Below, one piece after another: positions 12,435 to 23,488 of a DNA stretch of 64,000 bases. The notes under the pieces were generated by a model. The model made no database searches. It was not told the origin of the DNA and saw only the letters and a list, made by a program, of their open reading frames with translations. Position numbers and translations under genes: made by a program. The stretch is taken from positions 104,127,937 through 104,191,936 of the forward strand of contig NC_133665.1 of NCBI RefSeq assembly GCF_037893015.1, given 5' to 3'. The stretch is from Macrotis lagotis (Eukaryota > Chordata > Mammalia > Peramelemorphia > Peramelidae). The number at the start of each line of letters is the position of its first letter. The stretch's first letter is position 1.

Positions 12435-12534
12435 NNNNNNNNNNNNNNNNNNNNNNNNNNNNNNNNNNNNNNNNNNNNNNNNNNNNNNNNNNNNNNNNNN
12501 NNNNNNNNNNNNNNNNNNNNNNNNNNNNNNNNNN
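12435..12534. other. Assembly gap (100 N)
   Basis: Exactly 100 N, the usual placeholder for a gap of unknown size. Frames crossing it are meaningless. Confidence 1.
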
Positions 12535-12549
12535 AAAAAACCCCAAAAG

Positions 12550-12705
12550 TGGGAGCAGGTTAAGTGGCACAGTGGATAGACCACCTGCCCTGGAGTCAGG
12601 AGGACCTGAGCTCAAATCTGACCTCAGACACTTATTAATTACCTAGTTGTGTGATCTTGGCAAGTCACTTAACCCCATTTCCTTATTTAAAAAAAAAAAA
12701 GCACT
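12550..12705 (+). mobile_element. tRNA-derived marsupial SINE
   Basis: 'taagtggcacagtggataga', 'ctggagtcaggaggacctga', 'gtgatcttggcaagtcactt', then a poly(A) run. Its proximity to the gap suggests repeat-caused assembly failure. Confidence 0.9.
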
Positions 12706-12719
12706 AACCATAGACAGCT

Positions 12720-13800
12720 ACTACTCAAAGAGGGATGATAAAAATGCCATCTCAGAAGGAAGAAGCAATGACAAATTACCTACAAGGAAATCTCAAAGGA
12801 GTTTTTGAATTGAACTCAAATCCAAAACTTCATAGAAAAGCTTTAAAATGGTTTTAAAAACCAAAGAGAGGAAGGGAAAAAATGGGAAAAAAAATGAGAG
12901 CCATGCAGGAAAATTATGAAAGATTCACCCAAGAAATCAACTCCTTTAAAAGTAAAAATAACCAACTGGAAAAAGAATATAAATCATCAAATAATAAAAT
13001 CAACCAACTAGAAAAGGAATGCAACTCATCTAAAAGTCAACCCTACTAACTGGAAAGGGAATGCAACTCAGCAAAAAATAAAATTAACCAACTGGAAAAG
13101 GAAACACAAAAGCTAACTAAAGAAAATAAAACCCTAAAATTTAGAATTGTACAAATAGAAACTAATGAATCTATTAGATAACAAGATTCCATTAAGCAAC
13201 ACCAAATGGCTGAAAAAATTGAAGAGAACCTAAAGTACCTTTTAGAAAAAAACAAATGATCTGTGAAATAAATCCAGAAGATCTAATTTATAAATTATTG
13301 ATCTACCAAAAATCTATCAAAATTAGAGCTAGGAAAATATCTTCCAAGAAATCATCATGGAAAACTATCCTAAAAACTAGATCAAGAATACACAGAATAC
13401 CTCCAGAAAAAGACCTGGAATATGATATTTCAGAAAGCAAAGGACTTTGAATTACAACCAACAATATACTATCCTGCAAAATTCATCATATTCTGTCAGA
13501 GGAAAAATGGATCTTCAATGAAATACAAGACTTCCAGAATTTTCTGATAAGATCAGATCTGAACAGAAAATTTAATCTTCACATATAAGACTCAATAGGT
13601 GCATGAAAAAGTAAATAAATACTATTCAAGAACATTAGATCGCATCCACCTTACAAAGGAAAATAACACTTGTAACTCTTGAGAATTGTATTTCTTTTAG
13701 GATAGTTAATTTTTCTATTTAATATAACTGAAGGGATTATACTTAGAGGATATAGGTATGGTTGGTTCTTATCCTTAGTTATCGAAAAAGATCAAAACAA
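12720..13800 (+). mobile_element. L1 ORF1 and inter-ORF fragment
   Basis: A-rich plus-strand sequence encodes a degraded coiled coil (repeated 'ccaactggaaaaggaa' units at about 12960-13100), then RRM/CTD remnants ('actatcctgcaaaattcatc', 'ggatcttcaatgaaatacaagacttcc'). The block at 13600-13780 matches the inter-ORF region of the L1 at 44.8 kb. Confidence 0.7.
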
Positions 13801-13956
13801 CATCATTGAAACAAATTACATGGTGCCCAACTGTGGCTGATCAGACCAACTCAGAATGCTCTACCACAGGTTGGGCACAAATAGTCCAGGTGAACAACCG
13901 GGTATTTTCTCTAAATTTATGTATCTCAAGTTTCCTTTGGAAAAAATAATGAATTG

Positions 13957-14110
13957 GGGGCAGCTAGGTGGCACAGTGGATAAAGCACTGACCCTGGAGT
14001 CAGGAGTACCTGAGTTCAAATCCGACCTCAGACACTTACAATTACCCAGCTATGTGGCCTTGGGCAAGCCACTTAACCCCATTTGCCTTGGAAAAAAAAA
14101 AGAAAAAAAA
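13957..14110 (+). mobile_element. tRNA-derived marsupial SINE
   Basis: Full SINE starting 'gggggcagctaggtggcaca' with a poly(A) tail. Flanked by direct repeats of the type AAAAAATAATGAATT (13938-13952 and about 14103-14118). Confidence 0.95.
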
Positions 14111-14420
14111 TAATGAATTTGCTTTCGTAGACTATACATACATACATACATGTAGATAAGATAAATATGCAAAAATTTTTAAAAATTTGCTTGGAGGTGG
14201 TATAGGATGTTGAGGGGCTTTAGAAGAATAATAACCTTCTTCTTTCCTCTCCCCAAATAATAGAACAGAAGGGAGCCAAGAAGGATTCTGAGATCAGTAA
14301 GAAAGCTATTTAAATACTTATATAAAAGGGCAAACTCAATAGAATACCTTGAATTTTGTGTAAAGTCCTTTCCTTCTCTTTAACCAGGTATGTGAAAATG
14401 CTCATTTTAACTGGTATTTT

Positions 14421-15659
14421 TTGAATTATAAATATTTTATTTATTTTGAGTTTTACAATTTTCCCCCTAATCTTACTCCCCCCACCCCACAGAAGGCAAT
14501 TTGCCACTCTTTACACTGTTTCCATGGTATACATTGATACAAATTGATGTGGTGAGAAGTCATATTCTTAAGGAAAAACATAAAATATAAGAGATAGCAA
14601 GATCAGACAATAAGATGCCAGCTTTTTTCTAAATTAAAGGTAATAGTCCTTTGTCTTTGTTCAAATTCCACAGTTCTTTCTCTGGATACAGATGGTATTC
14701 TCCATTACAGACAGCCCAAAATTGTCCCTGATTGTTGCACTGATGGAATGAGCAAGTCCATCAAGGTTTTTTTTTTTTAGGTTTTTGCAAGGCAAATGAG
14801 GTTAAGTGGCTTGCCTAAGACAACACAGCTAGGTAATTATTGTCTGAGACCAGATTTGAACCCAGGTACTCCTGACTCCAGGGCCGGTGCTTTATGCACT
14901 GCACCACCTAGCCGCCCTGAGTCCATCAAGGTTGATCATCACCCCCATGTTGTTGTTAGGGTATACAGTGTTTTTCTGGTTCTGCTCATCTCACTCAGCA
15001 TCAGTTCATACAAATCCCTCTAGGCTTCCCTGAATTCTCATCCCTCCTGATTTCTAATAGAATAACAGTGTTCTATGACATACATATACCAGTTTGCTAA
15101 GCCATTCCCCAACTGAAGAACATTTACTTGATTTCCAATTCTTTGCCACCACAAATAGGGCTGTTATAAATATTTTTGTACAAGTGATGATTTTACCTTT
15201 TTTCATCATCTCTTCAGGGTATAGAACTAGTAGTGGTATTGTTGGATTAAAGGGTATGCACATTTTTGTTGCCCTTTGGGTATAGTTCCAAATTGCTCTC
15301 CAGAAAGGTTGGATAAGTTCACAGCTCCACCAACAATGTAATAGTGTCCCAGATTTCCCACAACCCTTCCAACAATGATCATTATCCTTTCTGGTCATAT
15401 TGGCCAGTTTGAGAGGTGTGAGGTGGTACCTCAGAGAAGCTTTAATTTGCATTTCTTTAATAAGTAATGATTTAGAGCAATTTTTCATATGATTATGGAT
15501 TGCTCTGATCTCCTCATCTGTAAATTGCCTTTGCATGTCCTTTGAGCATTTATCAATTGGGGAATGGCTTTTTTTTAAAAAAAAAATTTGACTCAGTTCT
15601 CTGTATATTTTAGAAATGAGTCCTTTGTCAGAAACATTAGTTGTAAAGATTGTTTCCCA
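14421..15659 (-). mobile_element. 5'-truncated L1 with target-site duplication
   Basis: Reverse-strand L1 3' end flanked by TTAACTGGTATTTT at 14407-14420 and 15660-15673. It holds the 3' UTR and an open ORF2 C-terminus on the minus strand (15054-15536, 160 codons): IKASLRYHLTPLKLANM, CWKGCGKSGTLLHCWWSC, FNPTIPLLVLYPEEMMKK, IFITALFVVAKNWK. These are the standard L1 ORF2 tail motifs, including the Cys-rich segment. The insertion is missing from copy 1 of the segmental duplication (about 6999-7035). It contains a SINE. Confidence 0.9.
14767..14919 (-). mobile_element. tRNA-derived SINE with 12-bp target duplication
   Basis: Poly(T) start, then the SINE in reverse, ending 'cacctagccgccct'. AGTCCATCAAGG occurs at 14755-14766 and 14920-14931, so it inserted into the L1 after the L1 had landed. 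Confidence 0.95.
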
Positions 15660-15782
15660 TTAACTGGTATTTTTAAAACATGGAAAACAAGAGGATAGTG
15701 AATCAATTACCAAATGGAACCAAGACACAAATAATGAAATAAAAAATGGAAAAAAGAATTAAAAGAAAAATAACTTGGAGTT

Positions 15783-15799
15783 GAAAGTGGTACAAATCA
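15783..15799. repeat. Left target-site duplication of KLK14-like retrocopy
   Basis: GAAAGTGGTACAAATCA, identical to 17255-17271. Confidence 0.9.
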
Positions 15800-17254
15800 G
15801 AGACTCCAGGAAAAGACCTCCTTCTGGACTGCTTTTGTCTTCAAGACACCCCTTCCTGGGGCTCAGCTGGCTCTCTTCTCCCACCTCCTCCAGAAACTAA
15901 GCTGTGTCTTCTCTTCGGGATACCTGTCTTCCACTGACCTCTCCCCACCCTACCTTGGCATCCACTTCAGATATGTTGCCCCTGTTAATACTGCTTCTTT
16001 TGTGGGTCCCTGCTGCCATTCCAGCTCCAGCTGACCTTCCAGGTAACTTCAGGAATGAGGGAAAGATCATTGGTGGTCAAGCATGTGTCCCTCACTCCCA
16101 ACCCTGGCAGGTCACACTGTACGTCAGTCACAGTTTTCACTGTGGGGCTGTCCTGTTGCCTAATCGCTGGGTCCTCACAGCAGCTCACTGTTTCAACTGG
16201 AACCTTCGAGCATTCTTGGGAAAACACAATCTCATTTACCAGGAGTCCTCTCAGAAATGGGTGAATGTGGTAAAAGAAGGTACCATACCCCAAGTACAAC
16301 ACCAAAACCAAAAACCATGACCTTATGCTGCTCTACCTGGAGAAACCAGTGAATCTGACTAACAAAGTTCGGTCCATTCAACTGGCCAAAGACTGTGCCA
16401 GGCCTGGGACCACCTGCCTGGTGTCTGGCTGGGGTACCATTTCCAGTCCTTTTGTCCATTATCCCAATGCCCTCCAGTGTGTGACCCTCCGTATCTCATC
16501 TGAGCAAGAATGCAAAAGAGCTTATGGGAAAGCCATCACCTCGGGCATGGTCTGTGCTGGGGAACCTGGAAAGGATTCTTGCCAGGGTGACTCTGGAGGC
16601 CCATTGGTGTGCAATGGCGCCCTGCAGGGCCTTGTGTCTTGGGGCATTGAACATTGTGCTCTGAAGTCATTTCCTGGTGTTTACACTAACCTGTGTCCGT
16701 ACCAGACCTGGATCTTAAATGAAATTCAGAAGAAACATTGACAAAACTCCCCCCACACCCCTGGGAAGAGTGCCCAGTTCAACCTCCAGTCCTACCCACA
16801 CCCTACAAAGGAACCCAGGCATAGGATCCTTCTAATCAACCCAGTTGAGTTCTTTCTCCCCACCAAGATCATCTTGCCTTCTCTACCTCTGGAGAACCCA
16901 AATTTCCTAACCCCATCTCTACTCAGGATTTGGATACATGAAAAGAATTTAGTGATGAAAAGAAATAGCAGATCTGGAAAAGAACCTTTTAGCAAGACCA
17001 AATATACTTCAATTTTTACAAATGGGGAAACTGAGGGTTAAAGTGATGTCCTAAATGTCACCTAATTAGGATGTAGCAGACAGATTGGAGACTAAGATCT
17101 GGGATTGGAAGGCATAGATCATGACCCCTGAGCCTTGCTCAGGTATCCCAGAGTAATAGACAACTGAATTGATCCCTCTTCTTCACTCCTTCATAGCCCA
17201 ACAATCTTAGATTAATAAAACCTACAGGACTTCCTTTGTGACAGAAAAAATAAA
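15800..17254 (+). pseudogene. KLK14-like kallikrein retrocopy (processed)
   Basis: Intronless copy of a kallikrein-related serine protease mRNA. Kallikrein genes normally have five coding exons; here 5' UTR, coding region and 3' UTR are continuous. The reading frame starts at 15973 with a hydrophobic signal peptide (residues 1-17), a short pro-region, an activation site (K31, then IIGG), and the catalytic His in LTAAHC (residue 72). The catalytic Asp is in KNHDLMLLYL, and the Ser in KDSCQGDSGGPL with Asp at the S1 pocket, so a trypsin-like ancestor. SGWGTISSP, MVCAG and GVYTNLC point to KLK14 as closest relative from memory. The coding span 15973-16741 is 769 bases, one too many: a single extra base near 16270-16280 shifts the frame between the His and Asp segments. 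AATAAA is at 17214-17219, with a short A-rich tail at 17245-17254. Flanking 17-bp direct repeats show LINE-type insertion. KLK14 identity is fairly sure; a very recent retrogene with a sequencing error is the alternative. Confidence 0.9.
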
Positions 17255-17271
17255 GAAAGTGGTACAAATCA
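17255..17271. repeat. Right target-site duplication of KLK14-like retrocopy
   Basis: GAAAGTGGTACAAATCA, identical to 15783-15799, directly after the A-rich tail. Confidence 0.9.
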
Positions 17272-17954
17272 TCCATCCAATTAACAGCCTTCTTGAAAAA
17301 ATAGTATAATCAAGGTTGGGAATAAGGGTCTAGGGTAGCATGTCCCTATCTCCCTAAAGAATTTACTAACCTGGAATGGAATTACCTTGGATAGATTATG
17401 GCATGTGGATAGACATTATATCACTAAATTCAGATAGGTAATTGTGGAATAGAATATTGTTATACTGACTCCAGAAGCTTCATCAATTTATCCTGCCTCA
17501 GTCTTTTAGAATGCTCTGTTTCGAGTTGTTTTATTTTTCTCACAATGCCTAATGATTTCCTGAAGGTTAAAAGATATTACAGGAATCCAAGAATCATTTG
17601 CCATGCTAAGTTTTACAGAAAAATCAGAATTGATTCCTTAAAGAGTAAGTAACCTTAGGGAATTAATTTCTGACCCATGGCTGCCAAAGGTAACAGGAAG
17701 ATTCATTCAAATATCAGGTCCCAACTGGATATGAATTTGATAGAACCATTGTCATATAGGAACTGAGCTAATGATATGTCCTTGAGGTGGTGGGGAGAAA
17801 GTATACTTTGTCCTTGCTCTGTCCTGGAAGTAAATATCTCTTTTGTAAGAGCTTATCAATTGTTAATATAAGTGGGGCTCTAATTGATGGCAATAGAGAA
17901 GAAACTCCTCAAGGAACAGCTAGAACTGGCTTGGCTATGGAAGATAAGAGCCAG

Positions 17955-18698
17955 AAATTTCTTTTACAATTTTATTATTTATTTATTTTAAATTATCTTC
18001 TTCCCTCTCACCCCTATCCTACCTATTGAGAAGGCAAGAAAAATGTTATCATTTACACATGTTAAATCACACAGATCACATTTCTATATTAACCATATAA
18101 AAACTAAAGAAAGTGAAAAAACTTTACTTCAATTTATACAAAAGGTTCATCAATTCTCTCTTTGGATGAGGATAAAATTTTTCATCAGGACTCCTTTGGA
18201 ATTTTCTTGGATCATTATATTGATCAGAGTAACCAAATTTTTCATAGTTGATCATCATTACAACTGTGCCCAATGATCTCTTGATTCTTCTCACTTCACC
18301 TTGCATCAGTTTATATAATTCTTGCTGTTTTTCTGAAACATCCCCCTCCCCCAGGTCATTTCTTATAGCACAATAGTTCTTTATCCAAATCAGATGCCAC
18401 AAATTATTCAATCATTCCCCAATAGATGAGCATCCTGTCAGTTTTCAGTTCTTTGCCAGAACAAAAAAAAAAACTGCGATAATTATTTTTGTATAGACCC
18501 TTTCTTTTTCTTCTATCTCTTTGGGAAACAAACTTAGTAGCATTGGTTATTGTTTATAAATAGAAATTGTTTTCTGTTCTGGACAGAAAGTTTAAGATTT
18601 TCCCTTCACACATTAAAATTGTTCTGATGGTCAATTAAGTCATCATTTGTCTCAATTCTTAGCTAGTAGTGGTATTGCTAGGTCAAAGGGTAGATATG
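17955..18698 (-). mobile_element. L1 3' UTR shared by both duplication copies
   Basis: Reverse-strand L1 3' end ('ctacctattgagaaggcaag', 'tcctttggaattttcttgga', 'tcattccccaatagatgagcatcc'), matching 8035-8790. Confidence 0.8.
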
Positions 18699-18714
18699 AG
18701 GGGTTTTTTGAGTA

Positions 18715-18915
18715 GCATCTTGATTTTTCCCATCCATATGCACATATATATTCTTAAATTACAAAATTTTCTTCCACCTTCCGTTCCCACCCCCATCCCC
18801 TCAGCAACAGTCAGGTTAGCATTGTACATGCATATTCTTAATAAACATGTTTACAGATTAGCCATTTTCAAGATGAGGAATTAGGATTAAGGGAGATACA
18901 TAAAAGATAATCATC
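18715..18915 (-). mobile_element. L1 3'-end fragment, second subfamily
   Basis: 'ccatatgcacatatatattc', 'cagcaacagtcaggttagca' and 'cttaataaacatgtttacag' are the reverse complement of the 3' end at 27990-28205. Confidence 0.7.
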
Positions 18916-21309
18916 AGATTGTGAAGGATTGTTTTTTGTTTTATTTTGTTTTGTTTTTCTTCCACTGGATGAGGATAACATAGTCCATAGCCAGTCTAAT
19001 ATGGTTGTTCTAGCTCTGAACTGCTGAGAGGAGCTGCTTCCATCAAGGTTAATCAATGTTGTTATTAATATATATATGTGTATATAAATATATATATATA
19101 TATTTATATACACACACATTGTTCTCTTGGTTCTGCTCCCTTCACTCAGCATCAGAATCTGTAATCATTCTATGCTTCTCTAGAGTCCAATCATTTGTTT
19201 CTTATAGAATAATATTTCATAGTATTCATCTACCATAACTTTATCCATTCCCCAATTGGAACGTCCCATTTTTTATGATTTTTTTTCTAATTATGCCCTT
19301 TGGACATAATTCCATATGCTCTCCAGAAAGGCTGTATCTCTTCACAACTCAACTAACAATACATCAATGTCCCAATCCTGCCACAATCTCTCCAACATTA
19401 ATCATTTCCCCTTTTTTTCTCATCTTGGTCAATCTGATAGCAGTAAAGTTATCACTTTACCTCATAGTTGTTTTAATTTGCATTTCTCTAACCAACAATG
19501 ATTTGGAGCATTTTTTTATATGATTATACATAGCTTTAATTTTGTCATTTGTAAACTGTATATTTATATCCTTGACCATTTATCAATTGAGGAATGATTT
19601 GTAACCTTATAAGTTTGGTGCAATTCTCTCTATATATTTTAGAAAAGAGACTCAGAATTCCTAGTTGTGAAGATTGTTTCCCAGCTTTCAGCTTTCCTTC
19701 TAATTTTGGCAGCACTGATTATATTAGTACAAAACTTTTTAAATTTAATATAGTCAAAATCATTCATTTTGCAGTTTATAATGTACTCTAATTCTTGTTT
19801 GGTCATAAATTAATTTCCTTTCCATAGCTGTGCTAAATAATTTATTGATCTATTAATTTTTCTATGGTGTTGCTCTTTAAGTCTAAATCCTGTACCCATT
19901 TTGACCTTATTTTGATATAGGGTGTGAGATATGGGTCTATGCCTAGTTTTTGCCATATTATTTTCCAGTTTTCCCAATACCAAGTTCTTGTCCCAGAAGT
20001 TGATGTCTTTGGGTTTGTCAAACAATAGATTGCTGTAGTTATTTACTGTGGTTTCTTTTGAACCTATCCTAATCCACTGATCCATTACTCTATTTTTTAA
20101 CTAGTACCAGGCAGTTTTGATGACTGCCACTTTATAGTATAGTTTTAGATCTCATAGAGCTAGGCTACCTTCCTTTACATTTTTTCATCAGTTCCCTTGC
20201 TATTCTTGACCTTTTGTTGCTCCAGATGAATTGTTACTATTTTTTTTTCAGTAAAATAGTTATTTGGAAGTTTGATTGGTATGGCACTGAATAAGTAATT
20301 TAATTTGGATAGAATTGTCATTTTTATTACATTTAGCTCAACCTAACCATGAACAATTGATATTTTTCCAATTATTTGGATCTGACTTTATTTGGGTGAC
20401 AAGTGTTTTATAATTGAGTTCATAGAGTTTCTAGGTTTTTCTTGGGAGGTAGATTCTCAAATATTCAATGTTGTCTACAGTTACTTTAAATGGATTTTCT
20501 CTTTTATTTCTTGCTCTAAAGCTTTGTTGTTCATATATAGAAATGTTTTTTAAATTTTATTTTATATCCTGATACTTTGCTGAATTTGTTAATTGTTTCA
20601 AGGAGTTTTGTAAGATAATTTTCTCAGATTCTCTAAGTTTACCATCAAATCATTTGCAAAGACTGAAAGCTTTGCTTCCTCATTACCAATTCTGATTACT
20701 TCCAGTTCTTTTTCTTCTCTTATTATTACAGCGAGCATTTCTAATACTATATTGAATAGAAATGATGATAATGGACATCTGTTTCACCCGATTTTATTGG
20801 AAATGCTCCAAATTTATTCCCATTACATTAACTATTTGTTGATGGTTTTAGATAGATACTATTTATTAAGGAAAAATCCATTTATTCCTAAACTTTCTGG
20901 TGTTTTTAATAGAAATGGATGTTGATTTTATCAAAGGCCTTTTCAGCATCTATAGAGATAATCATATAATTTCTGTTGGTTTTGTTATTGATTTGTTCAA
21001 TTATGTTGAGTGTTTTCCTAATATTGAACCATCACTACCGACCTGGTATAAATCCTACCTGATCATGATGTTTTATCCTAGTAACAACTTGCTGAAGTCT
21101 CATTGCTAAAATTTTATTAAAGATTAATACATCAATATTGATTGGGAATATTGGTCTGTAATTTTGTCTATTTTGGTTCTTCCTGGTTTAGGTATCAGCA
21201 CCACTTTGGTGTCATAAAAGGAGTTTGGCAGAATTCCTTCCTCTATGTTTTTAAAATAGTTTATATACAATAGGAATTAATTGTTCCTTAAATATTTGGT
21301 AGAATTCAG
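18915..21309 (-). mobile_element. L1 3' UTR and ORF2, interrupted
   Basis: Reverse-strand L1 covering 3' UTR (to about 19200) and much of ORF2. The minus frame at 19810-20085 encodes an ORF2 C-terminal stretch (DKPKDINFWDKNLVLGKLE, ISHTLYQNKVKMGTGFRL). Further up, 'ttttatcaaaggccttttcagcatc' and 'ggtataaatcctacctgatcatg' are the reverse of the RT region. Many stops. It is broken at 21309 by a plus-strand HAL1-like element and resumes at about 23489. Confidence 0.85.
19057..19117. repeat. AT-rich microsatellite
   Basis: TATATA and TGTATA runs within the L1 3' UTR. Confidence 0.8.
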
Positions 21310-23488
21310 CAGAGCCAAGATGGCAACAAGAGAGGATCCTCTCTTAGGCACTCCCTCATAAAACTTGTAAACTAAGGACTCTAAATTTTCGAGAGACCGA
21401 ACCCACAGAGGGATCCAGTGAGGCAGTTCTCCTACTCACCGTAACCTGGAAAAGAGCAGAAAGGTTATGCTCCTGGGGAGTGGGGGGTGGGGGGGGTTGG
21501 AGGGTTGGCCAGCCAGAGGGGTGGCCCGCCAGAGCAAAAGAACTTCAGCCTCCCAAAGGCAGCCCCAGGGTGCTGGGAGCCACGGCTCACAGCAGCATGG
21601 GGAGTTTCCTGACCTATACCCTGGGGAGCACCGGGCACAACTTGGGAGAACAGCAGGGGGGGACCTCTGCCAGAGCAAGCACGTGAAGCCCAGCCCTCAA
21701 GGCACACAGTGAGCAGTGTGGCCAAGGCAGTCCAGATCCAGGAAACAGAAGCAGGCAGAGCCAGTAAGCAGGAGCCCCCAGGGCATGAGCACATTGAACC
21801 TAGGGAGGGGAGTAAAGAGAGACTGCTGAGCTCTGTCCTCTGCCCCTGGAACAGGATGCTAGGGTTCTGACCACATTCAGATCCGATCACAGTCTAGGCC
21901 CCCCCATAGAACAGCAGGGCCCCCCCACCTCAGCCCCATGGCAAAGGGGGGCACTTATGGTCATTCACAGATCAGGAGGTAGGACAGAGCCTCACACACT
22001 GAGACCCTTGTGGGAGTGTCCCAAAAGCTCAGGAAGCACCCGAAAAAACAGGCTAAGGCTGGGAAAATGAGCAAGCAGAGAAACAAGAGGAACACCATTG
22101 AGAAATATTTTGCCTGTGAGCCCAAGAAGGATCAGAACACTCAGTCTGAAGATGAGGAAGCACAAGGTCCTGCATCTAAAAACTCCAAGAAAAACAGAAA
22201 TTGGGCTCAGGCTATGACAGCTCAAAAAAGACTTTGAAAATCAAATGAGGGAGTTAGAAGAAAAACTGGGAAAAGACATGAGAGAGATGCAGGAAAAACA
22301 TGAAAATGAAGTCAGCAGCTTAGTCAAGGAAATCCAAAAAAATGCTGAAGAAAATAGCATGCTAAAAACCAGCTTAGGTCAAATGGATAAAACAGTTCAA
22401 AAAGTTATTGAGGAGAAGAATGCTTTAAAAAGCAGAATTGGCCAGATGGAAAAAAGAGATAAGAAAGCTTTCTGAGGAAAACAAATCCTTCAGACAAAGT
22501 ATAGAACTCCGGGAGACTGATGAATTTACAAGAAATCAGTACTCAATACTTCAAAACCAAAAGAATAAAAAATTAGAAGAAAATGTGAAACATCTCATTG
22601 AAAAAAACAACAGTAACTGAAAGTCATGATCTGGAAAAGAACTTTGACAGTAAAATTGCCCTGATATACTAGAAGCAGAGGGCAAAATAGAAATGGAGAA
22701 AATCCACCAATCCCCCTGAGAAAGAGATCCCAAAAAAACCAACCCCCAGGAATATTATAGCCAAGTTCCAGATCTCCCAAGTCAAAGAGAAAATATTACA
22801 AGCAGAAGGACACAATTCAAATATCGTGGAGCTGCAGTCAGGATCACACAGGACTTAGCAGCAACTACATTAAAAACTTGTAGGGCTTGGAATATAATAT
22901 ACCGGAAGGCAAGAGAGTTTGGAATGCAATAGAGAATCAACTACCCAGCAAAACTGAATGTCTTTATCCAGGGAAAAAGATGGACTTTCAATGAACCAGG
23001 GGAATTTCAAATGTTCCTGTGGGAATGAGGGAATCTTCGCTCTCATCAGAGGTGGCTAGGAGAGGAAACAGCATATATACTCAATGGGGTATAGACATCT
23101 GGAGTAAGAAGGGGGGGACAGGGGAAAGGGGTGGGGATGTGAATGATGGAAGAGAGGATGGACCATGGGGGGAGAGTGGTCAGATATAACACATTTTCTT
23201 TTTTACTTCTTGCAAGGGGCTGGGATTGGATGGCCTGTCTGGGACCATAGGGCCAAGTGGATGCTAGGTATGTGGGCTTGGGGCCTCTCGGCCCCAGGGT
23301 CAGGGATCTGTCTTCTGCGCCACTCAGCTACCCTACAGCAGAGTCAGAGTGAGAGGAGAGAGAAAATATAGTACATGGTAGTGGAGAAATACGAAAGGAG
23401 GGAGTTGCGATCAGCAATGGCAAGAGTGGAAAAATATGAAGTAACTTTTGTGATGGACTTATCCTAAAGAATGTGATCCACGCATGAC
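21310..23488 (+). mobile_element. HAL1-like (ORF1-only) element, 3' truncated
   Basis: Starts AGAGCCAAGATGGC (21311-21324), with a GC-rich 5' UTR to 22066. ORF1 begins at ATG 22067 (MSKQRNKRNTIEKYFACEPKK). Its coiled-coil region, LGKDMREMQEKHENEVSSL then MDKTVQKVIEEKNALKS, is split over several frames. The RRM/CTD part at about 22780-23000 is degraded ('aaaatattacaagcagaagg', 'gaatcaactacccagcaaaactgaatg'). ORF1 runs straight into 3' UTR at about 23030. No ORF2. The 3' UTR carries the SINE-like module found in related elements, and ends at 23488 without poly(A), joined to L1 ORF2 sequence. Confidence 0.85.
23191..23348 (-). mobile_element. SINE-like module in HAL1 3' UTR
   Basis: The reverse complement begins 'gggtagctgagtggcgcaga' and ends 'cccagccccttgcaagaagt'. 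The same module sits at the same place in the HAL1-like elements at 50703-50860 and 60745-60900 (all after 'ctctgctgt' or similar). Confidence 0.8.

Larger units (their letters stand above)
13935..18698. repeat. Segmental duplication, copy 2 (with insertions)
   Basis: Second copy of 6630-8790, expanded by a SINE (13957), an L1 (14421-15659) and the KLK14-like retrocopy (15800-17254). Removing those restores co-linearity with copy 1. Breakpoints are approximate. The right end falls within a shared L1 3' end. Confidence 0.8.

Noticed and set aside
12159-12615. Frames on both strands around 12.4 kb
   Set aside because: They cross 100 N, so most residues are unknown.
21465-21890. 141-codon minus-strand frame
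   Set aside because: Antisense to the GC-rich 5' UTR of a HAL1-like element.
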